A stretch of DNA of 64,000 nt from Haemonchus contortus (GCA_000469685.2 LS997566.1:42918920-42982919); one strand, 5' to 3'. Counted from the stretch's first letter, positions 11,533 through 23,274 are shown. A program made the numbers and translations. Notes: generated by a model not told the origin, from the letters alone.

Positions 11533-12190
11533 ATGTTCGCCATATTAATAGCTCTGGCTCTCTTAGACCAAATGTAGCCGAGGGTGAGCCCCGCGAACTT
11601 TCTCAAGTCAACTGTACCTCAGACTGCACAGGATCTTTCGACCTCTATGAAAAATTCAAGTTTTCAGAACCGCAATCATCCACCTTAAAGTCAGCATTAG
11701 AGGGTCTCAAGAACCTCAGCAAGAAATTCGTATGTTTTCTTGAAATTCCGCTAACAGCTAACAGCACAGCTATACAACAAATGCTATACAACGCTCAGGA
11801 ATGGAGAGAAGACTTAGCTGGCAAAGCATTTGAATGGATAACAAAAAACATCTCTGTAAGAGCTGACATGATGTACAGAGGAAGACGGTCTGTACATTTC
11901 CACACTCTCTTTTTCTTACTCATTCAGAAATCTACAGCAATACCTCGTGTTTAGATGCTTTCGGAGGCTAGCTAATGGGACGTTAGATGACAATTTCAAC
12001 AAAGTAATATCAAACTTTACGCCTCCATTCGATAATCAGAACAAAAGTGTGAGTTTGCGATTTTGCGTATACGAATTGAAGCTATCACACCAATTTTTGC
12101 AAAGCGAATTTGAAGGAGTTCAGGGTTGGCTTGAGCTACGTAGACGAATTCTGATCTCCACAGCTTATCCTGCTAACAGTTACTGATAGT
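11533..12190 (+). pseudogene. Frameshifted duplicate of the 8.5-kb secreted-protein gene
   Basis: The start MFAILIALALL matches MLFILVALALI of copy 1, but one base is missing before CCAAATGTAGCC, which puts TAG in frame. Downstream exons are recognisable: EPQSSTLKSALEGLKNLSKKF up to about 11730 with a GTATGT donor; QQMLYNAQEWREDLAGKAFEWI at about 11775-11855 with a GTAAGA donor; and DDNFNKVISNFTPPFDNQNKS up to about 12050 with a GTGAGT donor. Exon order and spacing equal copy 1. The last exon is not identifiable. Several internal exons keep good frame and donors, so an assembly indel in exon 1 is an alternative to true inactivation. Confidence 0.55.
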
Positions 12191-12848
12191 CATTTGAGAA
12201 ACGGGTCGCAATGGCTTGACAATTTCAAGTAGCCCCTCTTTAGACCCATATCCTTTCTCGTGAAACATCCTTGCGCAGGCGCAGCGCAAGTTTGGTGGGG
12301 TGAAATGTATGGAGCGACTGGGTTGTGTTGCTCGTTAGAAAAAGTTACTGTTTTTCTATCAATTCCACTGAAACTTGAAAGTAATTCCAGCAAAACTATT
12401 TAGTTCGTTACTCGATATGGTGGCACCTATGGCTGCAAGGATTTGACCGCACAACCGCATCTATGTCGGCTGTCTCTTCAAAAGATTAATAGGACATAGA
12501 CATCACTGAATTTCGTAATAACCATTTACAAATTAGGATGAGTTCGCTTATTTCTTTTGATGGCCTATTGCAAAGTATGCTTTGCACATGAATTCCCTTT
12601 CGCGGTGGCTTTTCGATAATACAGTTTATACAGTAGATAGCTGAGAATAGGTAACAATTGTCCCCCCTTTCTGGCAGCTGCTGGGCTTTTTCTCATTCAG
12701 GCACATGATCTGGCCGTCTCTTAGTTTACCTGCCTATTTGCAAGTTTTTCATCGGATACTCACCTAAACTTAAAAAAGTGGATGGGACATGGGGATCCGG
12801 TTGACAACAGCTCGCTTTTAGATCATCTACTTTATATAATTCGCTAAG
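12191..12848. other. Intergenic, nothing recognised
   Basis: No coding or repeat structure that I can support. Confidence 0.4.
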
Positions 12849-12920
12849 TGTGTCTGTTGGTGTGTCGGTGTGTTTGTGTGTTTGTGTGTTTGTGTGTGTG
12901 TGTGTCGGTGTGTGTGTTTG
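12849..12920. repeat. TG-rich microsatellite (TGTGTT/TGTCGG)
   Basis: Imperfect TGTG repeats interrupted by CGG and TT, directly preceding the 145-bp tandem repeat. Confidence 0.9.
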
Positions 12921-12925
12921 ACCGG

Positions 12926-13440
12926 AAATTCATAACTCCTGTTCCCGTGGACCTAGAAAGCTCAAACTCGGTAGGAGTACACGGGGCAGTATGGGAACAC
13001 CTACGGTAAGTGGCAGGACCGGAATCCGTGCACAGGGTGCGCGGCGTGCCCGTTAGAAACTTTGGGCCGCAAATTCATAACTCATGTCCCCGTGGACCTA
13101 GAGAGGTCAGATTTGGCAGGAGTACAGGGGGAAGCATGTGAACACTTACGGCAGGTGATAGGACTGGACTCCTCTCACAGGGGGCGGGGCGTGCACGGTA
13201 GAAATTCCAGGTCGCAAATTCATAAGTCCTGTTCCAGTGGACCCAAAGCGTTCAAAATTGGTAGAAGTACAGAGCTCTGCATGGGAACCCTTATGGCAGG
13301 CGGCGAGATCGAACTCCGTCTACAAGGGGCGGGGCGTGCGCGATAGAAATTTTAGGTCGCAAGTTCATGACTCCTATTTACGCATTGAAACTTGGTAGGA
13401 GTACAGGAAGCAGGATAGGAACACTGATGGTAGGTGATAA
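12926..13440. repeat. Tandem repeat with 145-bp unit, about 3.5 copies
   Basis: Units start at AAATTCATAACTCCTGT (12926), 13071, 13216 and 13361, each exactly 145 bp apart. Shared landmarks are GTGGACCTAGA, GGTAGGAGTACA, GGGAACAC and GGGCGTGC. The last unit is incomplete. No protein function is evident. Confidence 0.92.
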
Positions 13441-14616
13441 GATAACAATTGAAAGGAGTTGATCAAGAGTCTAGAAAGGCGAGAGCCACAGGAACCGCTA
13501 CTTACTTCCTGTTAACGGCAGAGCTTTGGCACATCGCAAAACTGTTAGAGACTGATAGAAACTGATAGGAGGTGAGTTAACAACTGAGCATTCCAGTAGA
13601 TAGTGCAGCTGGTGAAGGGACCGAAGTTAATCAGTGATAAGGACGGATAATAACAAGCGAGCAAGCCCCTTCGTGTCAACAGTGGAACCTTTTCAATGAC
13701 GGCAATGTAGGATGTGACGTGGTCGTGGATACCCTGTGAAAGGAAGTGATAACAACTGATAAGGACTGATAAGGGGATTAAATAGCAAAAGGGTATTCAT
13801 GACCAAACGCTGCCTCTTTAATGCTGTAAATGCTATAATAGCGACTAATCAATGACATTTCTCCATTACGAAATGAGAATTTGTTCATTTCTTGCTATTA
13901 AACTACGACCGTTACGCAGTAAGCTTTCTGACACAATGAACCGTGGTGTTCATTTTCTTTTGTGGCATATCATTTGTGACTAAACTCATCTGACCGCTAA
14001 GGATTCGGGATTCCCAATTAATGAAAAATCCGTGGAGAAAATGTCCCGTTGATAACGACATCTGTGATAGGCGTGATTATCCATTTCTGGGTATCATACA
14101 AGAAATTGGTTGTCAATCAGTTAAGCCATCAATCCGACACAATTTCGAGATTGAGAGCAATGAATCGAAACTTCTAATTAGTATATAATTAATTGTAATA
14201 CAGAAAAAATCGCTTCCAATTCAGAGCTAATACTGAGGGTGTAGAGCTTTCAAAGAAAAAGGAGAATCCGAAATGTTATTTACGCATAGCAAATTTCTTA
14301 CAAGAAGGAAAAGCGCCCGGCGAAGCCGGGCGACCCCTCAAGAAGGAGGGAAGCCTGGCGTTAGCCGGGCGGCCCGACTGGTATTTGATAAGAAGCAAAG
14401 GCTTGGATATAATGTTTTTCTCCTTTAGGACGCTCACACTTACTCTGACAGGACGTCAGCTGGAGGCGTTGGAGCATCATTGAAAGTACATCAAAGTAAT
14501 TTATATTCATTTATTTGCTACAATTTCAATTACCTCTGGATCAATGTACAACCAGCTACATAAGAGCCTGATTTTGGCCCTGCTTTTGATCCTGTTACGG
14601 AAATGGCAAATAAAGG
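13441..14616. other. Intergenic; two short GC hairpins near 14313-14375
   Basis: Mostly featureless. At 14315-14332 and 14352-14370 short self-complementary GCCCGGCGAAGCCGGGC-type motifs occur twice in tandem, separated by AAGAAGGAGGG. No gene model is supported. Confidence 0.45.
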
Positions 14617-15335
14617 TCAGTGTGCAGTTGAGTGAGCGGCTTTTCTTTCATGTTTCAGGAATTCAAAATAATCGATGTAGCCATCTCCGTTAAGGTCCAT
14701 TTTTCCCATCACGTCGTCTATCGTCTTGATCATGGAATCTTCACTACCCATTGGTCTATCAAAACCTGCAATCATTATGCTCCCACTTTAAACAAACAAC
14801 AACAGAAAGGGAAAAAATTTCTGGCTATCCATTGTTCAGAGTGGATTGATACTTGATAATCAACAAATGAATGATAACTTTTACTGATATTGAGCGAGAA
14901 ACGTTTTCAAACTGGAACTTCGTAGGTCCCCTACTACATATTCGGTCTGTAATTTTGAGCCTTCAGGCGACTCAGTAGTAATCGTCCATTCTCAGGATAT
15001 TTTCATGCACCCGTTACTAAAAAGGCAAACAGTAACGTAGAGGTACAGGAAGTGCCTTCAGAGCCTCAACGATCACCTTTAGGGGAACCGTTTATTTTTT
15101 GTGATGGACTCGGTGAGGAGGTAAATTCTAAGGTCACCTGCCAAACTTGTACAGAAGGGTGGAGGAGAAAGGGTTTCAATAGCACGGTCAGCACTTTCAG
15201 ACAGAAATTTGTCCCAAGAACAACACTACAAAACAGCAAATCTGACCTGTGTGGCTATGAGTGAGACTCCTTAGAATTTCGTTACCATCAATGAAGCTGT
15301 CATTGTTGAGATCATGCATCAAAAAATAATAAAGC
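14617..15335 (-). pseudogene. MCFD2-like EF-hand gene, 5'-truncated copy (two EF-hand exons)
   Basis: Two exons join in phase: 15335-15247 and 14765-14617 (TGA). The first encodes YYFLMHDLNNDSFIDGNEIL with EF loop DLNNDSFIDGNE. The second encodes MIKTIDDVMGKMDLNGDGYI with EF loop DLNGDGYIDYFE and a short basic tail. The first exon is 89 nt and the junction phase is 1, exactly as in the paralogue at 19.0-21.5 kb. No signal-peptide exon or HIKKHL exon is found upstream as far as about 19 kb. The reading frames of both exons are intact, so loss is inferred from missing 5' exons, not from stops. It could be a live gene with undetected 5' exons. Confidence 0.6.
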
Positions 15336-16247
15336 CTAAAGTACACTACATTATTCCTTTTATAGAATAAACCGGCGGTGATGTATTTGTTGGATAAGGC
15401 TTGAGCACCTCTAAGATACAGCTGTCTCTTAATACAAAAAAAAACTTTTTATAAGAGTTGGTGCCTTGGCCTGGAAGATAACTAGACCATGAGCAAAGGA
15501 AAAAAGTACTCCCTCATCTGCTTTACTGGATGTTGCTCTTCCAAGGAATGATCAGGTCCCGTGCATCTCGAGGAATCAGCAATTAAATGTTGGGCCCAGG
15601 CCTTGCAGGCCTGTAGTGATGCACAAGAACTATTCCTAAGCAAGAGAATAGGGTTTCCTGGCATGTATCCCAGCAAGGGAGTGTCACCGAGTGGGACAGA
15701 TCCCGATCCCGTGCGAAAAATTGGAATGAAAGAGAAATAGGCTATGTGGGATTTCGCCGAGAAGGAAGAGGGCATGAAAACGTGAGACTTCCTTGGTTTG
15801 TATTCACCCATCACTCTTAATTATTGTGAAATTGTAGCTCGCACCTTTCTTTCTCTTTCGAAATGCTATGGGTTTTGCCATTATTCTTCAAGTGCTGCTT
15901 AATGTGTCTGAAAATCGAAAAGCACTTTGTCACCGTTTACAAACCCAATAATGTGATCAACATGATATACCTTGTATTATGTATTTCAGTTGGATCAGCA
16001 AAATTACTCTCGTCCACGATAGCAACTGTCAAGGCTGAAAATGCGTTCATTGAAACAGTTCTTGCCCAAAGAACCCAAGCGGATGTGCTCAACTATGAAG
16101 TGCTCTAATGGGTCTAGCCAGATTGAGTAGTGTGATACCAACCAATCGACCCCAAAGAGGGGAAAGCGTGATTCGTCTGGATGGCCCCGTGAGGTACCGA
16201 ACTGGGACTCAACTCAATATTGAATATGTGCGGGAACGGAAAAGCCT
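15336..16247. other. Intergenic, nothing recognised
   Basis: A 110-codon minus-strand frame (15482-15814) has no homology that I recognise and does not encode the missing MCFD2-like exons. Confidence 0.4.
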
Positions 16248-16255
16248 GGGACTAA

Positions 16256-16546
16256 CGGAGAACGTCCGTTGCGCGTGTCCGTCGGAAGTAAGTCACCCCG
16301 CCTACTTCGCGCGCGGCGCACCCACTGAGGTCTCGCAATGGCATTACAGTACCATCAAGTGTCAGTGGAGCGCATGATTTGCTTTTGTCCGTCTTATCTT
16401 CTCTTTGGCTGACTGCCGTGGGCCAAGCGCAAATCGTATGCCCCACTGACAACTGCGACGTCTGTCGAGTATCGCTAGCTGAGCCGCCGCATGCGACGGC
16501 TGCAGCGTGACCAAGTTTAGACGGACGCGCGCAACGAAGCGCACCC
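16256..16546. mobile_element. 291-bp MITE with 8-bp target duplication
   Basis: Flanked by GGGACTAA at 16248-16255 and 16547-16554. The termini are inverted versions of GGGTGCGCTTCGTTGCGCGC and CGGAGAACGTCCGTTGCGCG. The interior holds GTCAGTGGGGCATACGATTT in reverse orientation. It is non-coding and GC-rich. The inverted copy at 61671-61963 confirms both ends. An 8-9 bp duplication fits hAT or Mutator-type transposases. Confidence 0.82.
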
Positions 16547-16554
16547 GGGACTAA

Positions 16555-17514
16555 CCCACTTCGGTAAGAATGTGATTAGAAGGAGGTGGGAGTGGGAAGG
16601 GGCACACCACAATAGTAAGAATGACAAGAAATTAACACGATCATACGTGTAAATCAGTGTTATAGTAGCATTGCATAAGAGAGAGAAAGGAGGATGTGCT
16701 CCTGCCATGTGGGCGCTCTTATACGGTTCTAGACAGGGTGTGTGGTTTTTTGGCTAAGCCTTAGGTGGGTAGAAGCACCGCCATGGGTGAAATGATTACC
16801 TTTTACGGAATGCCAGAAACTCATCTACCCCGATACTCCTTCCCTTCTAACAATGAGGCCTACTTAAAAATTGCATGTCCCTGTTATAATATGGAATAAC
16901 AAGTGACAACCAGTAAATCCTTGTTGTATCTAAACTGTGTGCCCTACCCCCCACCCTCCCCCTAACAATAAGGGTAGATGTTCGCCCTCGGGGTCGCCCA
17001 CAATTGGTACGAATTAGCCATTAGCACGAGGATAACGAATGCCAGAATACCGTGGTCCTTGAGAACAGAAATCGCTGAGAGTAGAAAAGCCTTTCTAATA
17101 TTTGAGAGGAAAGGTAAACTTATGAGAAACGCGAATGGTTCATGAAGTTGAAGCAGCTCTGATTAACAAAATTGTTCCAGAACCGGCTTGTTTGGATATA
17201 TCTGAGCACGTCATGCTTAAGACCTGAGTACGTGAATAAGAGACCTACCGCTGATAAAACAAATGAATGCCGCCGACCACTTCAACATCACATCAAACAC
17301 TAACTTGATACGATACGTGGTAATTACCCTTGGGATTGATATGAAAGATGAGCTATACTTGTAAATCACCAACAGATATTCACAAGTTTAGCTCATCTAC
17401 CGTGTCAATTTGCGGTACAACTATGAACACACGACTAATATGGGAAGAGCTTCAATCTGCAAAAATCATTTGCACCCTCTAACAAGAAGAGAAGCGCTTC
17501 TGCTTCAACTTTCC
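16555..17514. other. Intergenic, nothing recognised
   Basis: No supported coding exon or element. Confidence 0.4.
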
Positions 17515-17518
17515 TTAA

Positions 17519-18172
17519 AGGCACAGTTCATCATAGAAATGGTTTCGGAGACTTGCACATGGTATGAGTTCGGGCCCCCTCTGATACCATGTGTGCCAGA
17601 ATGAAGTCGAAAAACGTTCTGGATAGGGCACAATAGGGGGCCGGAGAGTGAAGCACGGTCAGCCTCCGCCCCTCGATAAGCTGATTTCAAAATCAATTGC
17701 CGTTCACCACTTTCGCATTGGAACAACATTAAAGGAAAATCAATAAGCTAATCGGCCGCCTCCTACAAGTATTAATATTCGGCTGTATTCCTACTATTCG
17801 ACTAATATTCTGCTCTACTCTGTTTTAATTAATTATTCTTAGCCGTCATCAGACGGATCAGGCACGATAATCTAGCTTAATATTAGCAGTAGAATGAATA
17901 ATATCAACGAAGAAGCCAAAATCAGCCGTTTGAGCGGGTTGTGAGCAATTGCAGACATTACGTCGCATTTGTCCACTCGCCTGAAAATTCCCTTAACTGC
18001 CGTTTTTTCGCCTTGTAACTCGTCCAACCCCCTTTTCTGTCCTTTATAAGCTTTGTGTTTCTTTTTATTCATCGTTTTTCGCGTTTTCTGCTTTTCCATT
18101 GTACTACTGTAGGTCGTACCTAACATTTTTTGCCAAAAACCAGATACCCCAAAATTATCGTGAACTGCGCCT
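17519..18172. mobile_element. TTAA-flanked MITE, copy B (654 bp)
   Basis: TTAA at 17515-17518 and 18173-18176. Termini are AGGCACAGTTCATC at the left and ATCGTGAACTGCGCCT at the right. The 117-codon minus-strand frame inside shows no transposase motif. Confidence 0.78.
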
Positions 18173-18309
18173 TTAATCTGCGTCCGATAGCGTGTTAAAT
18201 GGAAAGACAAAGTCCTTCGCTCCAAACCGCTTCTGGCGCTCTACTAACAATCAGAACAATAGTGACGTTTCGAATTCATTCATGCCTCATGTCCCATACA
18301 AAAAATTGC

Positions 18310-18480
18310 AGTGACCACCCGATGTGCAGGTCAGTGCTTTTATCCTCCTCGACAAGTCTGATACCAATTGAGGGATGGAAGGCTCAAGAATTGAGGGACA
18401 GCCTGGTCTGATATACATACGAATTTTGATAACCGAACCATACGTGTAATAGCTACAGTTGCCACTGCACCACCTACTGA
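18310..18480 (-). mobile_element. tRNA-derived SINE, degraded (copy 2)
   Basis: Minus-strand copy with the core ACTTGTCGAGGAGGATAAAA, ATTGGTATCAG and the head motif GGTGGTGCAGTGGCAAC. The B-box is largely lost. Confidence 0.55.
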
Positions 18481-18734
18481 CACTGCTCGTTCTGGAACCT
18501 GATGAACTGTGGTCATTCTGACAAAAACGAAAAAGAAATGAAATGAGGGAGTGAATCGTATTTTGGTGCTGAGACCCTGTTTCTTCTTAGCATCTATGTA
18601 GACCTAGAACGGGTTATAAGCCACTTATATTTTGGGCCGTCTCAAATGGCATGCTAGGCGTTGAGACAACTAACTAAGAAAACCGAACAAGGCTGACGCG
18701 ACGACACGACTAGCTAGGATTCGCTATAGGTAGT

Positions 18735-18810
18735 ATCGCTGGTTGACCTGCCGCATGCGGCGGCTGCGGCGTGACCTAGTTTCGACGGACGCGCGTAGCG
18801 AAGCGCACCC
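18735..18810. mobile_element. Fragment of the 291-bp MITE
   Basis: Only the right end is present: GACCTAGTTTCGACGGACGC followed by GCGCGTAGCGAAGCGCACCC. It matches 16475-16546. Confidence 0.65.
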
Positions 18811-19000
18811 ATCAGAGTAGGACTTCATTGTTGTATGCGGTGCTTGATGTAAAAATATTTATTGCCACTAAATGAATCGAATCGAAGAATACAAGCTTTA
18901 CCAACATCTTAAAAGTCCATCATATAATTTTATATACAGGTAATGTGATCGCTACTCTTGACTAGACGTATGCCATGGTGAGAATTTCAGAATGTCGAGG

Positions 19001-21532
19001 CTACGAGGATCGTGGGGATTTTTTCGTTTGATCCTTCATGTACTCGGCAAAATCTACGTAGCCATCGCCATTTACATCCATTTGTTTCATCACAGCATCG
19101 ATCATTGTGATTATAGCATCTTCGTCCTGTACTGGGATGCCAGGACCTGAACAAGAGGTTTTTACCGAAGAATGAGTGAGAACAGATGTTTCCACATTCA
19201 CCTCCAAAGTTCTTTCATGAGTTTGTGTCATATTTATTTTCTCTTGGCTATCATCGGAATTCGAAGAATAGAAAGCGAAATACCCGATACCCCAGCTTTT
19301 TGCACGATTAATCATCTCACCCACCCCAGTGCTGTTCCCTCAAGAACCGTCTTTAGGCACAAGTAAGGTCAATTCCTCTTCATTCTCAGCGCTTTAGCGC
19401 TCAGTGTTGGAGAGTGGTGGCCCTGCCGCACCACCAAAAAGGGCCCCACTGACAGGAAATCGAGGTTTTAGCCAATGAACGCGGTCCTTTCAATTCACTC
19501 TAGTTATTGAGGAATCCAAACGTAAGACCGCGAATCGTTGATAGTTTGTGCATTAGATACTAATAGGTGCCAGTGGACAAGTGAAAGTTCTCAGCCCTAC
19601 TGGATTCTCAAACACCTCATCAAATACAAACGAACAAACCTGTGTTACCCTCATGATCATGAGTGAGGGCTTTCAGAACCTCGTTGCCATCGATGTAATT
19701 GTCTTTGTTGAGGTCACTCATCGAGAAATAGTGGAACCTGAAAAGCATGCGTTCGAGTTACGCGTTGAGAGTTTAGCCCATGCCATACAGTCACCATCAG
19801 AACAATATTGCTTTTAAAGCACAGTTCACGATGATTTCATAGTATCTATAATAGTTTGGAACAAATAATGGAAGTGATAGTCTGGAGTAGTGCAAAGAAA
19901 TCGAAGAAAACGAGAAAACCGACGTATTAGGGTTAAAAAGTAGTACAAATAGAGGTTGGGCGAGAATGTGACGACAAAAGCTGCATGGAATGGGTATGTG
20001 GACGAGCTGTCCAAATGCGTGCGCCACTGCGTATGATTAGCTGCAGTAACCTGCCTGAGTGCAAAATGTGCGTCCCGGAGTGGATGTTGCAAAATGCATA
20101 GCCTTTAAAATGCCGTTAGAACTTGTCTGCCCCTCGTGTGAACGTCGGCTAAGTCGGTTTCAGACCCTTCTACGCTCTCTCCAGGTCATTTTTCGACCCG
20201 ACAACTTCCCTTATGCTTTCTTTTGGATGTCATAGTTCCATAATAGGTAGGACTCAGGATCAATTTCTATCGTGAACAGTGCCTTTAAGAAGGTGGACAC
20301 GGACTTCAATAAACGTACCGCTGCTGATCTTCTGTCATCTTGCTTACATCAATCTTGTCCTCCAAATGTTTCTTAATATGGCTGTAATAAAATATAAAAA
20401 ACAATGAAACAGGAAAAGGGCAGAATATCAATCTCAACTCTCACCTTTCATCATGCACCTCCTCATTCCCGGCAAATTCTCGATCTCCGTTGACGAGAAA
20501 GACTAGAAATCATGTGAAATCGTCTGCCCTCCTTTTTTTCGTACCACATACATGATTTCTTTCAAATGTCTGATATTCTGATTTGTTCTGATGGCTATGG
20601 AGTGGAAGAAACCATAAGAAGCGGCAGTGGTGTTGTGGCAAATGGTGCACTATTGAACACACATTGGTATGATTTCAAAGCCCGGATTGATATCCATCTA
20701 GGTCAACCAAGCCTTTCATCTCTTTAAGTTTCCTTAATTGCTACCAGACTCATCCCACAAAGTCATTGTACAGACCACATTCCAAACTAAGGTTGAAGGC
20801 GGGGCACATTCCTCAGATGGGATTGATTGAGGCAAAGACTTCATCCTTACTTTGGTTACGGACCAACAATCACCCCTTGACTGTGAGCATCACGTAATCT
20901 TTCCCACTAGGAGTTTCGTGATCAAAGCCTGTTGGTTAATTGGACCTCAATCTAAAATTCTTATACGAAGTCACAAGTATTTGACTGATTGTGAGTCCAC
21001 TAACCTCCCACATTTCACACCCCATTTGCCATCAAAAAAAGGGAATGATGGGAGATAGAAGGGTCAGGAAGCGTCATTGCGGTTGGGGAGTGGAAAGGGA
21101 GGCTCACGCGAGTTGACCTCACGTGGCTGAGTCCCAACCTCCAGACCAGTTGTGGCATATTGCTAGCATCGATGTGGAGAGCAATCACGACTTTCAATGT
21201 TTTCTCTGTTGAATACTGTATATGGCTTACCGTATTTATATCAACAATGAATGACAAAAAAAGATGTAAAATTTAAACTAACCTAAAAAATGAAAAAAGA
21301 AGTATAGAAGTCTCGTTAGAAAAAAAACTGATCGGGTTTGTGTCTTGGAAAGATCACCTGGAGTTGCCTGGTCTATTCTAGAGGGCAAAACGGAAGGGAA
21401 ACTCACTGCAATCATTAAATGAAGCAGTAGCGGCCACTTACAAACCATTACGGTTTTTTTGACCCTCATGAGAAACAAAATAGACTTACCACAGATGAGG
21501 CAAGCAAATACAGTAACAGTGTAGACAACCAT
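19001..21532 (-). CDS. MCFD2-like secreted EF-hand protein (132 aa), compact paralogue
   Basis: Five exons join in phase: 21532-21490, 20502-20445, 20381-20319, 19737-19649 and 19146-19001 (TAG). A signal peptide MVVYTVTVFACLICVFLVNG is followed by SHIKKHLEDKIDVSKMTEDQ. Two EF hands follow, with loops DLNKDNYIDGNE (residues 63-74) and DVNGDGYVDFAE (108-119). HIMEHL-, LHYFKMHD- and IDYAEF-like blocks identify the MCFD2 family: soluble calcium-dependent partners of the LMAN1/ERGIC-53 lectin in ER export. The length is close to that of vertebrate MCFD2. All junction phases agree. An in-frame ATG nine codons upstream (21559) could also start it; I chose the later one because it leaves a classical signal peptide. 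A MITE occupies intron 3 and a SINE intron 1. There is no poly-Q tail. Confidence 0.85.
19818..20284. mobile_element. TTAA-flanked MITE, copy C (467 bp), in an intron
   Basis: TTAA at 19814-19817 and 20285-20288. Termini are AGCACAGTTCACGATGAT and ATCGTGAACAGTGCCT. It lies wholly within the 19737-20319 intron of the compact MCFD2-like gene. Confidence 0.76.
20610..20850 (+). mobile_element. tRNA-derived SINE (copy 3), plus orientation
   Basis: Head GTGGTGTTGTGGCAAATGGT (A-box region), degenerate B-box GGTATGATTTCAAAGCCC, then CAACCAAGCCTTTCATC, CCAGACTCATCC and GGGGCACATTCCTCAGATGG. It lies in intron 1 of the MCFD2-like gene. Confidence 0.65.
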
Positions 21533-21559
21533 GCCAAGAGGACCTTCGAAGTTGATCAA

Positions 21560-22189
21560 TATTGGCGGAGGTTTACGAGGTGGGCCACGTAACCAGATGT
21601 AAGCAGAGAGCTGATAACAGTGCAGAACGATACACCGTCAATGGCAAAGATTCCAGCTCCTTGGGTGATAACTACTTGAAGCCTAGAAAAACTGGTAAGG
21701 TGATGTCACTGAAGTGCAAGCAAGTTCACTGAAAAGGTTAGTTATTTCGCAAGAGGTCATTCATATGTGTAGAGGTCAGTAAGGTGAGCTTAGAATAACA
21801 TAGATGATTCCTAATCGTGTTATCACTGAACCTTAAATTTCTATTATTGGGAATAGGGAAGGGAGACCCCTCTTTCTGTTCCTGCTAGGTGAAATGAAGA
21901 GCGAGTGGGCCATTTTGATATGGCACTTGGAGGCGTCATATTTTGCGGGTGTGGTGCAGTAGGAACGAAATTGTCGCGTCGCGGCTAGAGAGACGCCGTG
22001 CGCGAAGGGATGTAGCAGAATACAGCAGCAAGTAAGAAATCCAGGGACAAAAGAACTAACAGTAGAATCGTGCCACAAGTAATAATCGCATAGCGATCGA
22101 GCTGTATGAAGAACGCTAGAACTGCTATAACGAGGCAAATGGTTCGCGACAGCCGCGTGCGGCGGATCGATTACATAACACAGTTCCTA
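21560..22189. other. Intergenic, nothing recognised
   Basis: Upstream of the compact MCFD2-like gene. No element ends or coding exon is supported; presumably it includes that gene's promoter. Confidence 0.4.
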
Positions 22190-22262
22190 CTGCCCGTCTC
22201 CCATATTTTGCAGAGGAAATTTTCCCATCACAGTGTCAATTTTCCCATCTTCTAAAAACGCT
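22190..22262 (-). pseudogene. Possible relic of an MCFD2-like EF-hand exon
   Basis: The minus strand reads KIDTVMGKFPLQNMGDG, which resembles KTIDDVMGKMDLNGDG of the 14.6-kb copy. A small insertion breaks the loop and a stop follows. The match is short, so this is only a suggestion. Confidence 0.3.
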
Positions 22263-22984
22263 AGTCAAAGTCCGACTTGACTCAACTGATCTGTACCTTA
22301 CTGCTTCCAATACTAGGGAATTCGAGAAGAAACAAAACAAGTTACACAATCGAAAGAGTTCTACCTGAGGGATAAAAGGATTTCAATTTCGAGGAAGTTA
22401 GAAAATTCGTGGAGCTGCGGGGAATTGGAATTAGTCCAGCATAAACCGTTGAGAAACAGTAGAGCTTCGAACAAAAAAGCCTCGGTCGGCATACGGCGCA
22501 GAAGAATTGCGCTTGATTAGCCCTCCGTTGTGAGGCTCAAACAACGTGACAGCTGGTTAAACGGAAATCACCCGTTTGCATTAAAAATTTCAAACTGGCG
22601 GAAATTGGAAAGCTGTTTAGAGACCGATAATAGGTTCGTAAAATAGTTCAGGATTCATTTACAGTGTTAAATCACGACTTGTAGATTTTGTTCGTTTTAA
22701 TTCCAAATTTCACTTCAGATGGCGTAACTGCCCTTTAGAGTTCTGAGTAACCATGATCAAGGAAAATGGACAGTCTTGTTCGTCTCTCCCGACATGATCT
22801 CTTCCCTTCCCATACCCAGTGTGAGCCAATTTAATCTTTAAGTTCAGTGGAAGCCACTAAAAAAAGAAAAGCTCAATAGTGAAGATCAGAATGAGATGTA
22901 CCACTGAAGGCTACACCTAAGTGATCGCCATCTTAAGCGCGATGGAAAGAAAGGATAAAGTTTCTGTCGTTAATCTATCCAGAA
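22263..22984. other. Intergenic, nothing recognised
   Basis: No supported features. Confidence 0.4.
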
Positions 22985-23245
22985 TTCGGGATACGCCTCG
23001 CATTCGCCATCCATTCAGAATCGTAGTCGCGTAATAATTGCGCAAGTAGCCTATACAATGACCTGCGATGGTCAGCCAATGTACAAACCAGTGCTTTCAT
23101 CCCCCCCAGACGAGTCTGGCACCAATTCACCGATCTCGGAGGGATTGAAGGCTTGGTTGGCTGAGACGCATCTCGATGCGGGATTCGAACCCGTAACCAT
23201 GTGTGTGTGAAGTGCGCCTCTTGCCACTACATCACCTCCGCCCTC
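22985..23245 (-). mobile_element. tRNA-derived SINE, best-preserved copy (copy 4)
   Basis: On the minus strand: GGAGGTGATGTAGTGGCAAG (A-box-like), then GGTTACGGGTTCGAATCCCG (canonical B-box), then CAACCAAGCCTTCAATCCCT, GGTGCCAGACTCGTCTGG and a tail containing TGTACATTGGCTGACC. The internal pol III promoter and the absence of coding potential define a SINE. It is not a functional tRNA because the acceptor stem is not complemented. Confidence 0.82.
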
Positions 23246-23274
23246 GATATTATGAACAAAGTTTAAGGTATTTT

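Noticed and set aside
14313..14375. Rho-independent-type terminators
   Set aside because: GC hairpins are present, but the genome is clearly eukaryotic and no adjacent gene needs them.
15482..15814. Candidate 5' exons for the truncated MCFD2-like copy
   Set aside because: The frame has no HIKxHL block or signal peptide in matching phase.
17872..18225. 117-codon minus-strand frame rich in Lys
   Set aside because: It overlaps the right end of a TTAA-flanked MITE and has no transposase motif.
23072..23245. Possible tRNA gene on the minus strand (canonical B-box)
   Set aside because: The A- and B-box are present, but no complementary acceptor stem was found and the sequence continues into a repeated core. 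It is a SINE head.
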